DNA from: Macrothele yani
Taxonomy: Eukaryota; Arthropoda; Arachnida; Araneae; Macrothelidae
DNA length: 64,000 bases
Assembly (NCBI GenBank): GCA_039090855.1
Contig: CM077034.1
Span: forward strand, 12,106,984 to 12,170,983
Reading direction: 5' to 3'
Positions 34,026 through 43,519 of the stretch are shown here, piece after piece (position 1 is the first letter of the stretch; each line of letters starts with the position of its first letter). The notes beneath the pieces were generated by a model that made no database searches, had not been told where the DNA came from, and worked only from the letters and a program-made list of their open reading frames with translations. Position numbers and translations under genes: made by a program.

Positions 34026-34704
34026 CACCTAAATTTAAAGCACCATCGCTTTAACGTGCTAGCACTTGGCAAAGGAATGCCAATTTTACACTTCCAAAAT
34101 TCGTAAGCTTTTTTTGAAATAGCTCCAGTTACTATTCCTCTAGATATATATTCTGTCCATTTGTTAATAATTTTTTGTGTTGCGAACAATTTTATCTGTG
34201 TTGGTGTAACAATTTTTCCTGAGGTTCATTTCCATCTATCTGTTCAAGCATTTTATTTTTCATATTAGCTTTTGACAGGGCATTTCGTATTAGCACACTT
34301 TGTACTTTCTTATTTCGTATGCTGATATTTTTTTGACGCAAAACTCGAACAGTATTTTTGTGTTTGCTTTTCAAGCTACGTATTTCTCGTTCCGGTACGT
34401 CAAGCTTTTCGGTGAGAATTTTGTTCTGACTTCTTAACCTCTGAGCAAGACATGCACTTAACTGATGCACACTTTTCTTCTGAATATCCATTGTCAGAAT
34501 TGCAAGCAACTTCATCGATGTGTAGACTTGGCTCCGGAGTTCGATTCAATCCCCTTATACGGATATCTCTCTTAATTTTTCTATGTTCTCGACTTTCATG
34601 TAGCGTTGATTTTTCATTCGATAAATTCAAACTGGGAACAGCTGTGGGTTTCAGAATTTTTTTTTTTTTTTTCGGGAAGCCCAAGCAGGGGATTTTGCAC
34701 GTCA

Positions 34705-34742
<38 letters not shown>

Positions 34743-34983
34743 TTATTGGAGGTTTAACGACCACCGTGAGCATTTCAACATTTTATTGACAAAAGGCATG
34801 ATACAGCTCGTCAAACTGGACAAGGAAAGAATACAGAGAAAAATATGAATGATACATGAAAATGATATATACATGAACAAGGGGCATAGCCACCCAAAAG
34901 GATAAATACAAAATGCTAAAAACCCACAATGGGGACAGACATGTGACACTGAACACAGGCATATATATATTGTATCACAGGTC

Positions 34984-35760
34984 ATTGACTTTAGGCCGCC
35001 CCGGTGGCGCAGTGGTCTAAGCGATGGCCTCTGATCATTCGTCCGAACGGGGTCCGGGTTCGAATCCCGGTGAGGCATGGATGTTGTGTTTGTCTTACGG
35101 CACTGGCTCTCTCCCTTCCCTGGAACCAGTGACCCTAAATTAATGACGGGCGACTGCTTATAGCCCATTGAGTTGCTCACGGTGGTCGTTAAACCTCCAA
35201 TCAATCAATGAATGGATGTTGTGTTTGTCTTACGGCACTGGCTCTCTCCCTTCCCTGGAACCAGTGACCCTAAATTAGGGACGGGCGACTGCTTATAGCC
35301 CATTCAGTTGCTCACGGTGGTCGTTGAACCTCCAATCAATGAATGGATGTTGTGTTTGTCTTACGGCACTGGCTCTCTCCCTTCCCTGGAACCAGTGACC
35401 CTAAATTAGGGACGGGCGACTGCTTATAGCCCATTGAGTTGCTCACGGTGGTCGTTAAACCACCAATCAATCAATGAATGGATGTTGTGTTTGTCTTACG
35501 GCACTGGCTCTCTCCCTTCCCTGGAACCAGTGACCCTAAATTAGGGACGGGCGACTGCTTATAGCCCATTGAGTTGCTCACGGTGGTCGTTAAACCACCA
35601 ATCAATCAATGAATGGATGTTGTGTTTGTCTTACGGCACTGGCTCTCTCCCTTCCCTGGAACCAGTGACCCTAAATTAGGGACGGGCGACTGCTTATAGC
35701 CCATTGAGTTGCTCACGGTGGTCGTTAAACCTCCAATCAAAAAAAAAAAATTGACTTTAG
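34984..35760 (+). mobile_element. SINE-1 with five body units
   Basis: The head starts at 34995. Five body units start near 35077, 35213, 35345, 35479 and 35614, then an A-tail. The target duplication ATTGACTTTAG is perfect (34984-34994 and 35750-35760). It is inserted in the 3' UTR of the LINE and is the innermost level of the nest. Confidence 0.97.
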
Positions 35761-36121
35761 GTCAATGACCTGTGATACAATATATAGAGCTTGAAAATAC
35801 ATTAAAAATACAGGATGCACAATAAATAAACAGTGAAGATAAAGTTTCGAACTCAGCACTACATAGGAGCACAGTACATATAACATGAGTGGTGCACATT
35901 GACATATCAGAAGATCACAAAGTTCAGAAACCACTTAATATACAATGCTAAGAAAAACAAGAAAAGTGAAGAGCAAGTAACATACTATACATAGTTACAT
36001 GCAGAAGCACAGCCTGCTGGAGCAGAACAAAAATAAGTAAAATAACTCAGTAAGCAAGGTACTAGCAAGGTGAAGAGAACAGCCAAACACCAAAACAAAG
36101 ACAATCCAAAAGAGGACACAA

Positions 36122-37000
36122 TCAAGTCACCAGTAGGATGGCAGAACCATGAATAGAAAACCACCCGGTGCGCTGGTCCCAGGTGTTCTGAAAGGTGTCG
36201 ATTGTGTGTGCGGAAGTTGCAGCTGTGAGTTCCAACCGGAGGCGCGCCTCAAGCCGGCCCCGAAAGCTAGCCCGCAGCCGCCCACCGGCCGACAGAAGGG
36301 ATGGAAGTTCAGGAGAATTCCTGAGAGATTGATGAAATGAGTGAATCACTTGCTTGGTAAGTACGAAAAGAAAGCAGCAGGCATCCGGAAGGCGGGTGGG
36401 CGGATGTTTTGTGAGCAACAGCCACGGATATGCTTGAAACGGCAAGTCCTTGGAGCAAATTATGTCAGCTAACCGGAAAACTGTATGAAGAAGTGGCAGC
36501 AAGATAGGGCAGTGGCAGTACGAGCGACGTCTCCGTCAACGCCACAGAAAGGACAGAGAGGAGAAGAGATAAGAGACATGCGATAGAGAAGATGGGGGAC
36601 AGGGAGCCGGCGATGAAGGAACCGCCAGTGGGTGTTACGTTCTAGCGGAGAAGAAAGGGGGAAGAAGAAGCAGACCAAACGGCCAGGGAGGACGAAGGAG
36701 AACCCCGGAAATGGGATGGGGGGACTCAGAGGGAGCTCGAAGGAGACGGTACAGGGTAGCGGTAGTAAAAGAAAGGACAGGGGCGACAGAGTCACGAAAA
36801 GGAAGAAAGAAAGGGAGAAGGAGGCTGGGGCCGGGGACGACAAGGAGGCCGTTGTCAGAAACAAGAGAAGGATAGAGAAGCTGAAGAGAGAAACGGAGAA
36901 GGGTATAGTCGTCCTCAAGGGAAGGAGTTGGGGTGGAAAAGAGTAAGTCGAGGGGTTTCCAGGAAAAATCGGGATTAATGAGGGCCTGCACGGTTAGGAT
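36122..37000 (-). pseudogene. LINE ORF2 C-terminus with zf-RVT-like region
   Basis: Frames on the minus strand contain HRRLPVPHLLYRMSLISSPL followed by CPFCGVDGD, the reverse-transcriptase-associated zinc-binding pattern near the ORF2 end of L1/Tx1-, R1- and similar LINEs. The end reads WFSIHGSAILLVT before a stop at 36122. Frameshifts are present. Identification is by motif only. Confidence 0.65.
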
Positions 37001-37059
37001 GCCGGCACGGAATCATGAGAAAAAAAGAAAGAAAGGTTGATCGGGAGACCCCTGGAGTG

Positions 37060-37653
37060 CGGTCTGGTCCTCCTCGACTCAGAAGATCCTTGGAGCCCAT
37101 ATCGGTCACCCCTATACTGCGGGCCTTTTGACATGGACCAGTTTGCAGTCTAGGTTACGTCATCAAGCAGCGTTTTGGAGATTTGCGATTCCCATTACTT
37201 CTTACTGTCAGCGAGCTCACATTGTTCGACGATACTTACTTTCCCTCTGCACCTATTCCTGGACCTCCACCGTCTTCTTGTCAACCCGCCTGACGGAACT
37301 CAACAGCATCTTTACTTCAGTAATCTGGGCCTCCAAGCACTGGTCAGCCGCTCCGACGCTATATCTTCCTGTCAAGCATGGGGGCATTAATCTTATAGAT
37401 GTTCACTGTTGCTATCGTGCATACCGCATCGCCTCCTTCCTTCGTCTCGTCACTTCGCCTTCTCCTTCTCTTACACTTTCTCTTGACGTTATTCTCTCTC
37501 TTCGCGATCCATCCTTCACTTTTCCTCAGGATGGAATACTTTACTATTCCCTCTTCAAACTTTCCTACTATTTTATCTGGAGGCTCTAGCGCTTTTCCGT
37601 TCCCTCCCTCTCTCTCGCTCTACCCCTACCACCACCCTGGATCTCCTTGCAGA
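37060..37653 (+). pseudogene. LINE ORF2 segment, inverted
   Basis: The plus-strand frame reads RILGAHIGHP, then TWTSLQSRLRHQAAFWRF, AHIVRRYLLSLCTYSW, and APTLYLPVKHGGINLIDVHC. This is the connector between the RT domain and the zf-RVT region in L1/Tx1-like LINEs. It belongs upstream of the 36122-37000 segment but lies in opposite orientation. Confidence 0.7.
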
Positions 37654-38768
37654 ACCACCGTGAGCAACTCAATGGGCTATAAGCAGTTACCCGTCCCTAA
37701 TTTGGGGTCACTGGTTCCAGGGAAGGGAGAGAGAGAGCCAGTGCCGTAAGACAAACACAACATCCATGCCTCACCAGGATTCGAACCCGGACCCCGTTCG
37801 GACGAATGATCAGAGGCCATCGCTTAGACCACTGCGCCACCGGGGCGGCGATTGAAGGTTTAACGACCACCTTGAGCAACTCAATGGGCTATAAGCAGTC
37901 ACCCGTCCCTAATTTAGGGTCACTGGTTCCAGGGAAGGGAGAGAGCCAGTGCCGTAAGACAAACACAACATCCATACCTCACGGGATTAGAACCCGGACC
38001 CCGTTCTGACGAATGATCAGAGGCCATCGCTTAGACCACTGCGCCACCGGGGTGGCATGTCATCTTTGTAGTCTGAATTTTGGAAATGATCACTACATAT
38101 TCTTGCACTTCCAACTTTAAACTTGTCAGCACACTTACACTTAATCCATTTTTTTTATCACATTAACATTTGAAGGGAAAACGTGGTAAATCACGCCACG
38201 TTCTTTTGTTTTTTTATGCATATTTGTACAGTTAGCGACAGCACAGGATGAAGGCATGTTGCGTATTTGAATAAAAAAATAGACGCTGAATTTTAGTTAA
38301 AATTTACATCAGCAAAAAACAGACGTTAATAAACAACTACATAAACCACTACCAGTAAATGGAGAACAACAGAAATAAACTGCACAGAACGACTGGAATG
38401 TCACCATACTATGGCCCCGAGTTGGCACAGGGGTCACGAGTGTCCTCGCAGTGACGTCACAGTGCCTTCGAATTCCCCCTCGGTCGTAGCACGAAACTGA
38501 GACCGCTAGACCAAGGCTGAACTGGATCCTATCAGGCTATAACATTACCGGTTAAGACAATAGACTTTTGGTGATTGGCCAGTGGGCGTTAGGGACGATT
38601 TCAGCCGTTAGATGGCACTGCGTCCCAAGGTATAAACACCTCAGTTTCTGCGTTGTTTGAATTGCGGGATTGTGTACGTTCGTCGTTTTTTCTTGTTTCT
38701 TTTAAAAAAACCTTCTAGTTTTAAAACGAAACTGCTGTTTTCACAACAAAATCCAACCCATTTCCTAA

Positions 38769-39011
38769 ATGGTTTACTGCTGTGTGCCGAGGTGCACATC
38801 TTCTAAGAAGAAAAACGTGGGATTTTCATTCCACGAGTTTCCCTCAAATCAGAACCTAAAGCAACTGTTGCTGAAAGAAATATCTCGTCAGGATTTTGCT
38901 CCAAATGACAAGTTACCTTCAACTGTTGTTTGTGGTGAGCATTTTCATTCTGATAATTACGTACCTAATTCAATTTTAGAAAAAAACCTCGGCTATATAA
39001 ACTCATATTAA
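38769..39011 (+). CDS. THAP-type zinc-finger domain, 80 aa
   Basis: The ATG at 38769 opens an intact 80-codon frame. THAP domains bind DNA through a Zn-coordinating C2CH module. Here MVYCCVPRCTSSKKK gives the first Cys pair, FSFHEFPSN the usual F-H-x-F-P block, and VVCGEHFHSDNYV the C-x2-H. The conserved Trp of the middle helix is replaced (LKQLLLKEIS), and the terminal AVP-type box is absent because the frame runs out at a hairpin. It could be the first exon of a transposase or THAP protein, or a stand-alone relic. Upstream T- and A-rich DNA at 38640-38760 may be leader sequence. Confidence 0.6.
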   Translation: MVYCCVPRCTSSKKKNVGFSFHEFPSNQNLKQLLLKEISRQDFAPNDKLPSTVVCGEHFHSDNYVPNSILEKNLGYINSY

Positions 39012-39021
39012 GTAAAATAGT

Positions 39022-39403
39022 AGGTAAATGTGTAGATTTACGTTTTAAATTATTTCGTCGGAAAAATATTAGTACCGCGGAATGGTACAACGTACAGGTT
39101 TTAGATTGTAAAAATTAATGGCAAATGGTGCAGAAATTTTTTGTTTCAAATGTCTTTTAAAGATTTTTATCGTAACATTTACCTGTACGTTCGATGCGTT
39201 AGGCCTACGGCAGCGTCTCTTCACAGCATCGAACTTGCAGGTAAATGTTAGGATAAAAATCTTTAAAAGTCATTTAAAATACGAAATTTCTGCACCATTT
39301 GTCATTAAATTCCATACTCTAAAATTTTTACGTCGCACTTTTTCCAGGTACTAACATTTTTCCGACGAAATAATTTAAGACGCTAATCTACACATTTACC
39401 AAA
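39022..39403. mobile_element. hairpin MITE
   Basis: Inverted arms of about 170 bp. GGTAAATGTGTAGATTTACG on the left pairs with the inverse near 39385-39403, and TAACATTTACCTGTACGTTCG near 39173 pairs with the segment around 39235. The loop is around 39195-39225. Confidence 0.8.
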
Positions 39404-39916
39404 ATCTCGGCCCTAGAGTGTTGAAGAATAAAGGAGGAATGAGATTTACACATGAATTACACCAGTTCCTACAGAAAAATTCTCTTGCCCAAGTACTACG
39501 AATTCAGAATACAAATATCCATCTGTTCATGTGAAAGTGAATATAAATAAAAGCTCAAATGTAAATAATGATACGGAATCAGTTTGTTAATGCGAACAAC
39601 GTCAATAGATGGCGCTGCGTCCCAACTCATCTTTCCTGTCCTCGCTGTTTTATCTTAATGTTACTGCCTGATAGGATCGAGTTCAGCCTTGGCTAGACAA
39701 AAGGATGAGCCTGCCCTTCCTTATTACCTAGCCCTGGGTTCCATACCTGTGTGCGGTATCTTTATGTAGCATGGTTTGTGTCCTCTTGTCCTTGTAAACA
39801 TGTCATTAGCCGGTAGTCATTTTGTTGCTCTGCTGGATAACCCATTGCAGCCTTTCATGTACCCCAACAACGATGGTATTTTCCAAGCAGATAATGCATC
39901 ATGTCAACGGGTCCAA

Positions 39917-40145
39917 GCCGCCCCCGGTGGCGCAGTGGTCTAAGGCGTTGGCCTCTGATCATTCGTCCGTAAGAGGTCCGGGTCCGAATCCCGGTGAGGC
40001 ATGGATGTTGTGTTTGTCTTACGGCACTGGCTCTCTTCCTTCCTGGACCCAGTGACCCTAAATTAGGGACGGGCGCCTGCTTATAGCCCATTGAGTTGCT
40101 CACGGTGGTCGTTAAACCTCCAATCAAAAAAAAAAAAAAAAAAAG
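39917..40145 (+). mobile_element. SINE-1, single body unit
   Basis: The head starts at 39917 (an extra C in GCCGCCCCC), followed by one body unit and an A-tail of about 18. It is followed by GAAGACAAGAAGAAGGAGCT and directly by a second SINE-1 array. Confidence 0.9.
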
Positions 40146-40167
40146 AAGACAAGAAGAAGGAGCTGGC

Positions 40168-41074
40168 CCAGCCGCCCCGGTGGTGCAGTGGTCTAAGCGA
40201 TGGCCTCTGATCATTCGTCCGTAAGGGGTCTGGGTTTGAATCCCGGTGAGACATGGATGTTGTGTTTGTCTTACGGCACTGGCTCTCTCTCCCTTCCCTG
40301 GAGCCAGTGACCCTAAATTAGGCACGGGCGCCTGCTTATAGCCCATTGAGTTGCTCACGGTGGTCGTTAAACCTCCAATCAATCAATGAATGGATGTTGT
40401 GTTTGTCTTACGGCACTGGCTCTCTCCCTTCCCTGGAACCAGTGACACTAAATTAGGGACGGGCGACTACTTATAGCCCATTGAGTTGCTCACGGTGGTC
40501 GTTAAACCTCCAATCAATCAATGAATGGATGTTGTGTTTGTCTTACGGCACTGGCTCTCTCCCTTCCCTGGAACCAGTGACCCTAAATTAGGGACGGGCG
40601 ACTGCTTATAGCCCATTGAGTTGCTCACGGTGGTCGTTAAACCTCCAATCAATCAATGAATGGATGTTGTGTTTGTCTTACGGCACTGGCTCTCTCCCTT
40701 CCCTGGAACCAGTGACCCTAAATTAGGGACGGGCGACTGCTTATAGCCCATTGAGTTGCTCACGGTGGTCGTTAAACCTCCAATCAATCAATGAATGGAT
40801 GTTGTGTTTGTCTTACGGCACTGGCTCTCTCCCTTCCCTGGAACCAGTGACCCTAAATTAGGGACGGGCGACTGCTTATAGCCCATTGAGTTGCTCACGG
40901 TGGTCGTTAAACCTCCAATCAATCAATGAATGGATGTTGTGTTTGTCTTACGGCACTGGCTCTCTCCCTTCCCTGGAACCAGTGACCCTAAATTAGGGAC
41001 GGGCGACTGCTTATAGCCCATTGAGTTGCTCACGGTGGTCGTTAAACCTCCAATCAAAAAAAAAAAAAAAAAAT
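40168..41074 (+). mobile_element. SINE-1 with six body units
   Basis: The head starts at 40168. Body units start near 40253, 40391, 40526, 40662, 40797 and 40933, spaced about 136 bp, then an A-tail at 41057. Confidence 0.95.
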
Positions 41075-41089
41075 TGAGAGAATATATAT

Positions 41090-41540
41090 ATTACCGGGGC
41101 GGCTGGGCCAGCTTCTTCTTCTTGTCTTCTTTTTTTTTTATTGGAGGTTTAACGACCACCGTGAGCAACTCAATGGGCTATAAGCAGTCGCCCGTCCCTA
41201 AATTAGGGTCACTGGTTCCAGCGAAGGGAGAGAGCCAGTGCCGTAAGACAAACACAACATCCATTCATTGATTGATTGGAGGTTTAACGACCACCGTGAG
41301 GAACTCAATGGGCTATAAGCAGTCGCCCGTCCCTAATTTAGGGTCACTGGTTCCAGGGAAGGGAGAGAGCCAGTGCCGTAAGACAAACACAACATCCATG
41401 CCTGACCGGGATTCGAACCCGGACCCCTTACGGACGAATGATCAGAGGCCAGCGCCTTAGACCACTGCGCCACCGGGGCGGCATTTTTGAGGTTTAACGA
41501 CCGCCGTGAGCAACTCAATGGGCTATAAGCAGACGGCATT
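41090..41540 (-). mobile_element. inverted SINE-1 copies facing the previous array
   Basis: CCGGGGCGGCTGGGCCAGCT and CTTCTTCTTGTCTTC (41094-41129) are the inverse of the junction at 40143-40177. A T-run, two body units and a head ending at 41483 follow. Another truncated body piece lies at 41484-41535. This forms a large inverted duplication about an AT-rich centre near 41075-41093. Confidence 0.85.
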
Positions 41541-42190
41541 TTCTCAATGAGATTTGGGTTTTATAATTTGCATTCCAATAATATTTTAAAATTCAGTAAC
41601 CTAAGAACTTTATAAATTATTTAATAATCTACTTCATTTTTCAGCAATGAGTGACTAAATTTCTTTATAAGAACATGGGATCAAAATAAATATTGAAACT
41701 TTCCATTTAGTTGGCTTTGAAAATAAGCCTTTTAATGAGTTGAAAATAGAATACAAAAAATGCGTATACTATTTTTAAAATTGGTCTATTTTCTAATAAT
41801 ATACCAACTGTAATCCATTTATAAAAATCCTTTCTAAAAAACTTTGCCTGTGATACGATAAACAAAATGAATCATACCGGACAGAAGTAAATATACAAAA
41901 ACTGAATGTATATGATGACATTCTTTTAAAGAAAAATAATTATAGCATTTTTCTTTACCTTTCTTCACCTTATAATAAATATGTGATTAAATTTGCTATT
42001 CAAATGGGTTTGCAGTGAAGAGAGGAAAGTTCTTTTGCACCTTAAGTAAAAAGTTTAATAAGGTAAAAATTAAGAAGTGGGTGTTCATGGAGTCTGTCTA
42101 AATGGGATAATTCTATGCAGTTCCTGTAAACTATTTTTACCCTTAAAAATAAGGAAATTATTAATGTAGCATACACACAGGCGTAAAGCA
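41541..42190. other. AT-rich spacer
   Basis: Very AT-rich DNA without a recognisable gene, RNA or repeat. It would be intron or 3' flank if the THAP exon on its right belongs to a host gene. Confidence 0.4.
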
Positions 42191-42508
42191 GGAAAGGCAC
42201 AGTAGGGCATGCCCTTAAAAATTTGAAAAACTAATTAGTCGTTTGCCTTTTAAATTTGGGAAAATAGTAGGTTTGTCGTCAGGCTTGAGTAATGGTTTGT
42301 CTCGGCATGTTAGAACTTCCTTACCTTGAATAGTGGAACGATAATGCATCTCCATGAATTTAGATTCAAAGTGCAAGGCACATACAACACAACTTTCATC
42401 AAGTTTCTTATCAGCTCTGGGAATTGCCTTATCCCATTTGCTCAACATATCAGGAATTTTGGGGACAGCAAAGAGTGATATTTTATTTTTGCAGGATTTA
42501 TAGCCAGT

Positions 42509-43465
42509 ATTACATCCTGGAAAATGCAAGTGCAAAGATTAGGCTGTTTGAAAATACAACACACATAAAAATTGGAAAGCGAGTGAGACAAGGTGACACC
42601 ATATCTCCGAAGCTCTTTAATGCCACATTGGAGGGTGTTTTTCAGTCACTGAGCTGGGAAAACAAGGGGATAAAGATTAATGGAGATTATCAAACCCACC
42701 TTCGTTTTGCTGATGACGTAGTCATTTTTGCAACTAGCCCATCAGAGCTGCAGAGTATGATCCAGGAACTTGCTGACAAGAGTAAAGAAGTGGGATTAAA
42801 AATGAACTTTCAGAAGACAAAAGTGATGTTCAATGCTTTTACAAGAAATGAAGATTTATCGATTGATGGAGAAAAGCTGGAGATAACAGACACGTACGTT
42901 TATCTTGGACAGCAGATATCAAGTGAGGGTCACATTGATGAAGAAATTAATCGGCGTACAAAACTTGCCTGGAGAGCTTTTGGAAGAAACAGCATAATTT
43001 TCAAGAGCAATATGCCATTATGTCTTAAAAGAAAAGTGTTTGATCAATGCATCCTTCCAGTGCTTACGTATGGTGCAGAGACGTGGACCTTAGCTAAAAG
43101 AGACATACAAAGGCTGCAGACAACTCAAAGCAGCATGGAGAGGTGCATGCTTGGTATAACCAGGAGAGATAAGAAGAGGAACACGTGGATCCGAAAAATG
43201 ACAAGAGTGGAAGACATCATGATCAGAGGACAGATCATCGATGGACAGCCGAAATTTTAGATTGGATTCCAAGGGACAGGAAAAGACCCAGAAGAAGACC
43301 ACATGGGAGATGGGTGGATGAAATTCGAAAGTATGCGGGAGTGACATGGAGGACACTGGCACAAGAGCAGACAAGGTTGTGGAGGAAACTTGGGGAGACC
43401 TTCGTCCAGCAGTGGATTGATAATGGTTGACAATGATGATGATGATGATGATGATTACATCCTGG
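42509..43465 (+). mobile_element. RTE-like LINE, 5'-truncated
   Basis: The target duplication ATTACATCCTGG is perfect (42509-42520 and 43454-43465). The tail is (GAT)n at 43433-43453, a trimer tail typical of RTE/BovB-type LINEs. Truncation lies within the RT domain. Confidence 0.95.
42521..43430 (+). pseudogene. RTE-like reverse transcriptase, C-terminal half
   Basis: The open region from about 42540 encodes the second half of an RTE-type RT. It reads VRQGDTISPKLFNATLEGVF, then the catalytic box LRFADDVVIFATS, and MNFQKTKVMFN. Then come YLGQQISSEGHIDEEINRR, LPVLTYGAETWTLAKRD and a C-terminal RW-rich end (GRWVDEIRKYAGVTW) after frame changes near 43255. It lacks the endonuclease and the N-terminal RT motifs. 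A second copy of the family, with a nearly identical protein, is at 53594-54497. Confidence 0.9.
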
Positions 43466-43519
43466 CACAAAACAGCTGCTTTGCCTTTTCCATTTTCTAT
43501 GTTTTTTTATCATTTGCTA

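Larger units (their letters stand above)
34773..37653 (-). mobile_element. LINE (L1/Tx1-like) with 5' inversion, inserted in SINE-1
   Basis: The target duplication ACCACCGTGAGCA (34760-34772 and 37654-37666) is SINE-1 body sequence. The 3' end of the LINE is at the left on the minus strand with AATAAA near its tail. From about 37030 to 37653 LINE coding sequence lies on the plus strand instead, so the 5' part is inverted. This is the structure expected from twin priming. A SINE-1 array sits in its 3' UTR. Confidence 0.8.
34698..38067 (-). mobile_element. SINE-1 dimer split by a LINE
   Basis: On the minus strand there is a head-body unit (38055-37850), then a second head and the start of its body (37848-37654). 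The end of that body and its A-tail lie at 34772-34710, on the far side of a LINE. The outer target duplication is CACGTCATCTTT / CATGTCATCTTT (34698-34709 and 38056-38067). Removing it joins the THAP domain to its downstream part (YKDD + VQNPLLGLP). Confidence 0.85.
26586..38257 (-). pseudogene. P-element-like (THAP9-type) transposase gene, split by nested insertions
   Basis: Read on the minus strand from ATG 38257 to TAG 26586, the pieces form one P-element-type transposase. The N-terminal THAP zinc finger is MPSSCAVANC ... RICSDHFQNSDY with a C-x4-C ... C-x2-H pattern, followed by KPTAVPSLNL. A coiled-coil leucine-rich segment (34515-34192) and a LPLPSASTLKRW segment follow. The catalytic core includes KVCVLSFREVHVDSKVCYD, VVFARGILSSWKQPVYFDF (33330-33430) and IWVFADPSHYLKILRNHF (33150-33220). 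Further on are LQKGILVSISSLLGLYEDL and YILTTRLTQDAMESLF (32150 and 27095), and the C-terminal QALSYIAGYIAYCLRDKD. Inserts are the SINE-1 dimer holding a LINE (34710-38055), SINE-1 copies at 33810-34013 and 33452-33677, two SINE-2 copies (32393-32875) and a pogo element (27098-32149). Frameshifts at A-runs and elsewhere show it is dead. No terminal repeats were recognised. Confidence 0.85.
38509..39696. mobile_element. short element with ~40-bp inverted ends and a THAP domain
   Basis: The left end (38509-38549) and the inverse of the right end (about 39653-39696) share CCAAGGCTGAACT.GATCCT followed by ATCAGGC..TAACATTA. A direct repeat AGATGGC.CTGCGTCCCAA occurs at about 38610 and 39607. The only coding sequence inside is a THAP domain. 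A hairpin of about 380 bp follows it. It may be an internally deleted P-like element. Confidence 0.6.
42215..43513 (-). pseudogene. THAP-domain exon split by an RTE-like LINE
   Basis: On the minus strand the frame from ATG 43513 reads MIKKHRKWKRQSSCFVPGCN up to the LINE. Beyond the LINE, from about 42520, it continues TGYKSCKNKISLFAVPKIP, then a conserved-Trp helix (MLSKWDKAIPRADKK) and CVVCALHFESKFM. It ends with the PTIFPN box and stops at 42215. This is a complete THAP pattern: C-x4-C, the F-x-V/F-P block, W, C-x2-H and the terminal P-x-x-F-P. THAP proteins are DNA-binding factors, and the domain also starts P-element transposases. No transposase core was found to the left, so this may be a host exon or a truncated element. 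The LINE makes this allele non-coding unless it is spliced out. Confidence 0.7.

Noticed and set aside
34741..34772. Idea that SINE-1 took its 3' tail from the adjacent LINE
   Set aside because: The LINE seemed to end in SINE-1 tail sequence. ACCACCGTGAGCA is present on both sides of the LINE, so this is SINE body used as the insertion target, and the shared tail is SINE-1 itself.
36632..36946. Lys/Arg/Glu-rich plus-strand frame
   Set aside because: It is antisense to the LINE ORF2 C-terminus, whose zinc-binding pattern is on the minus strand.
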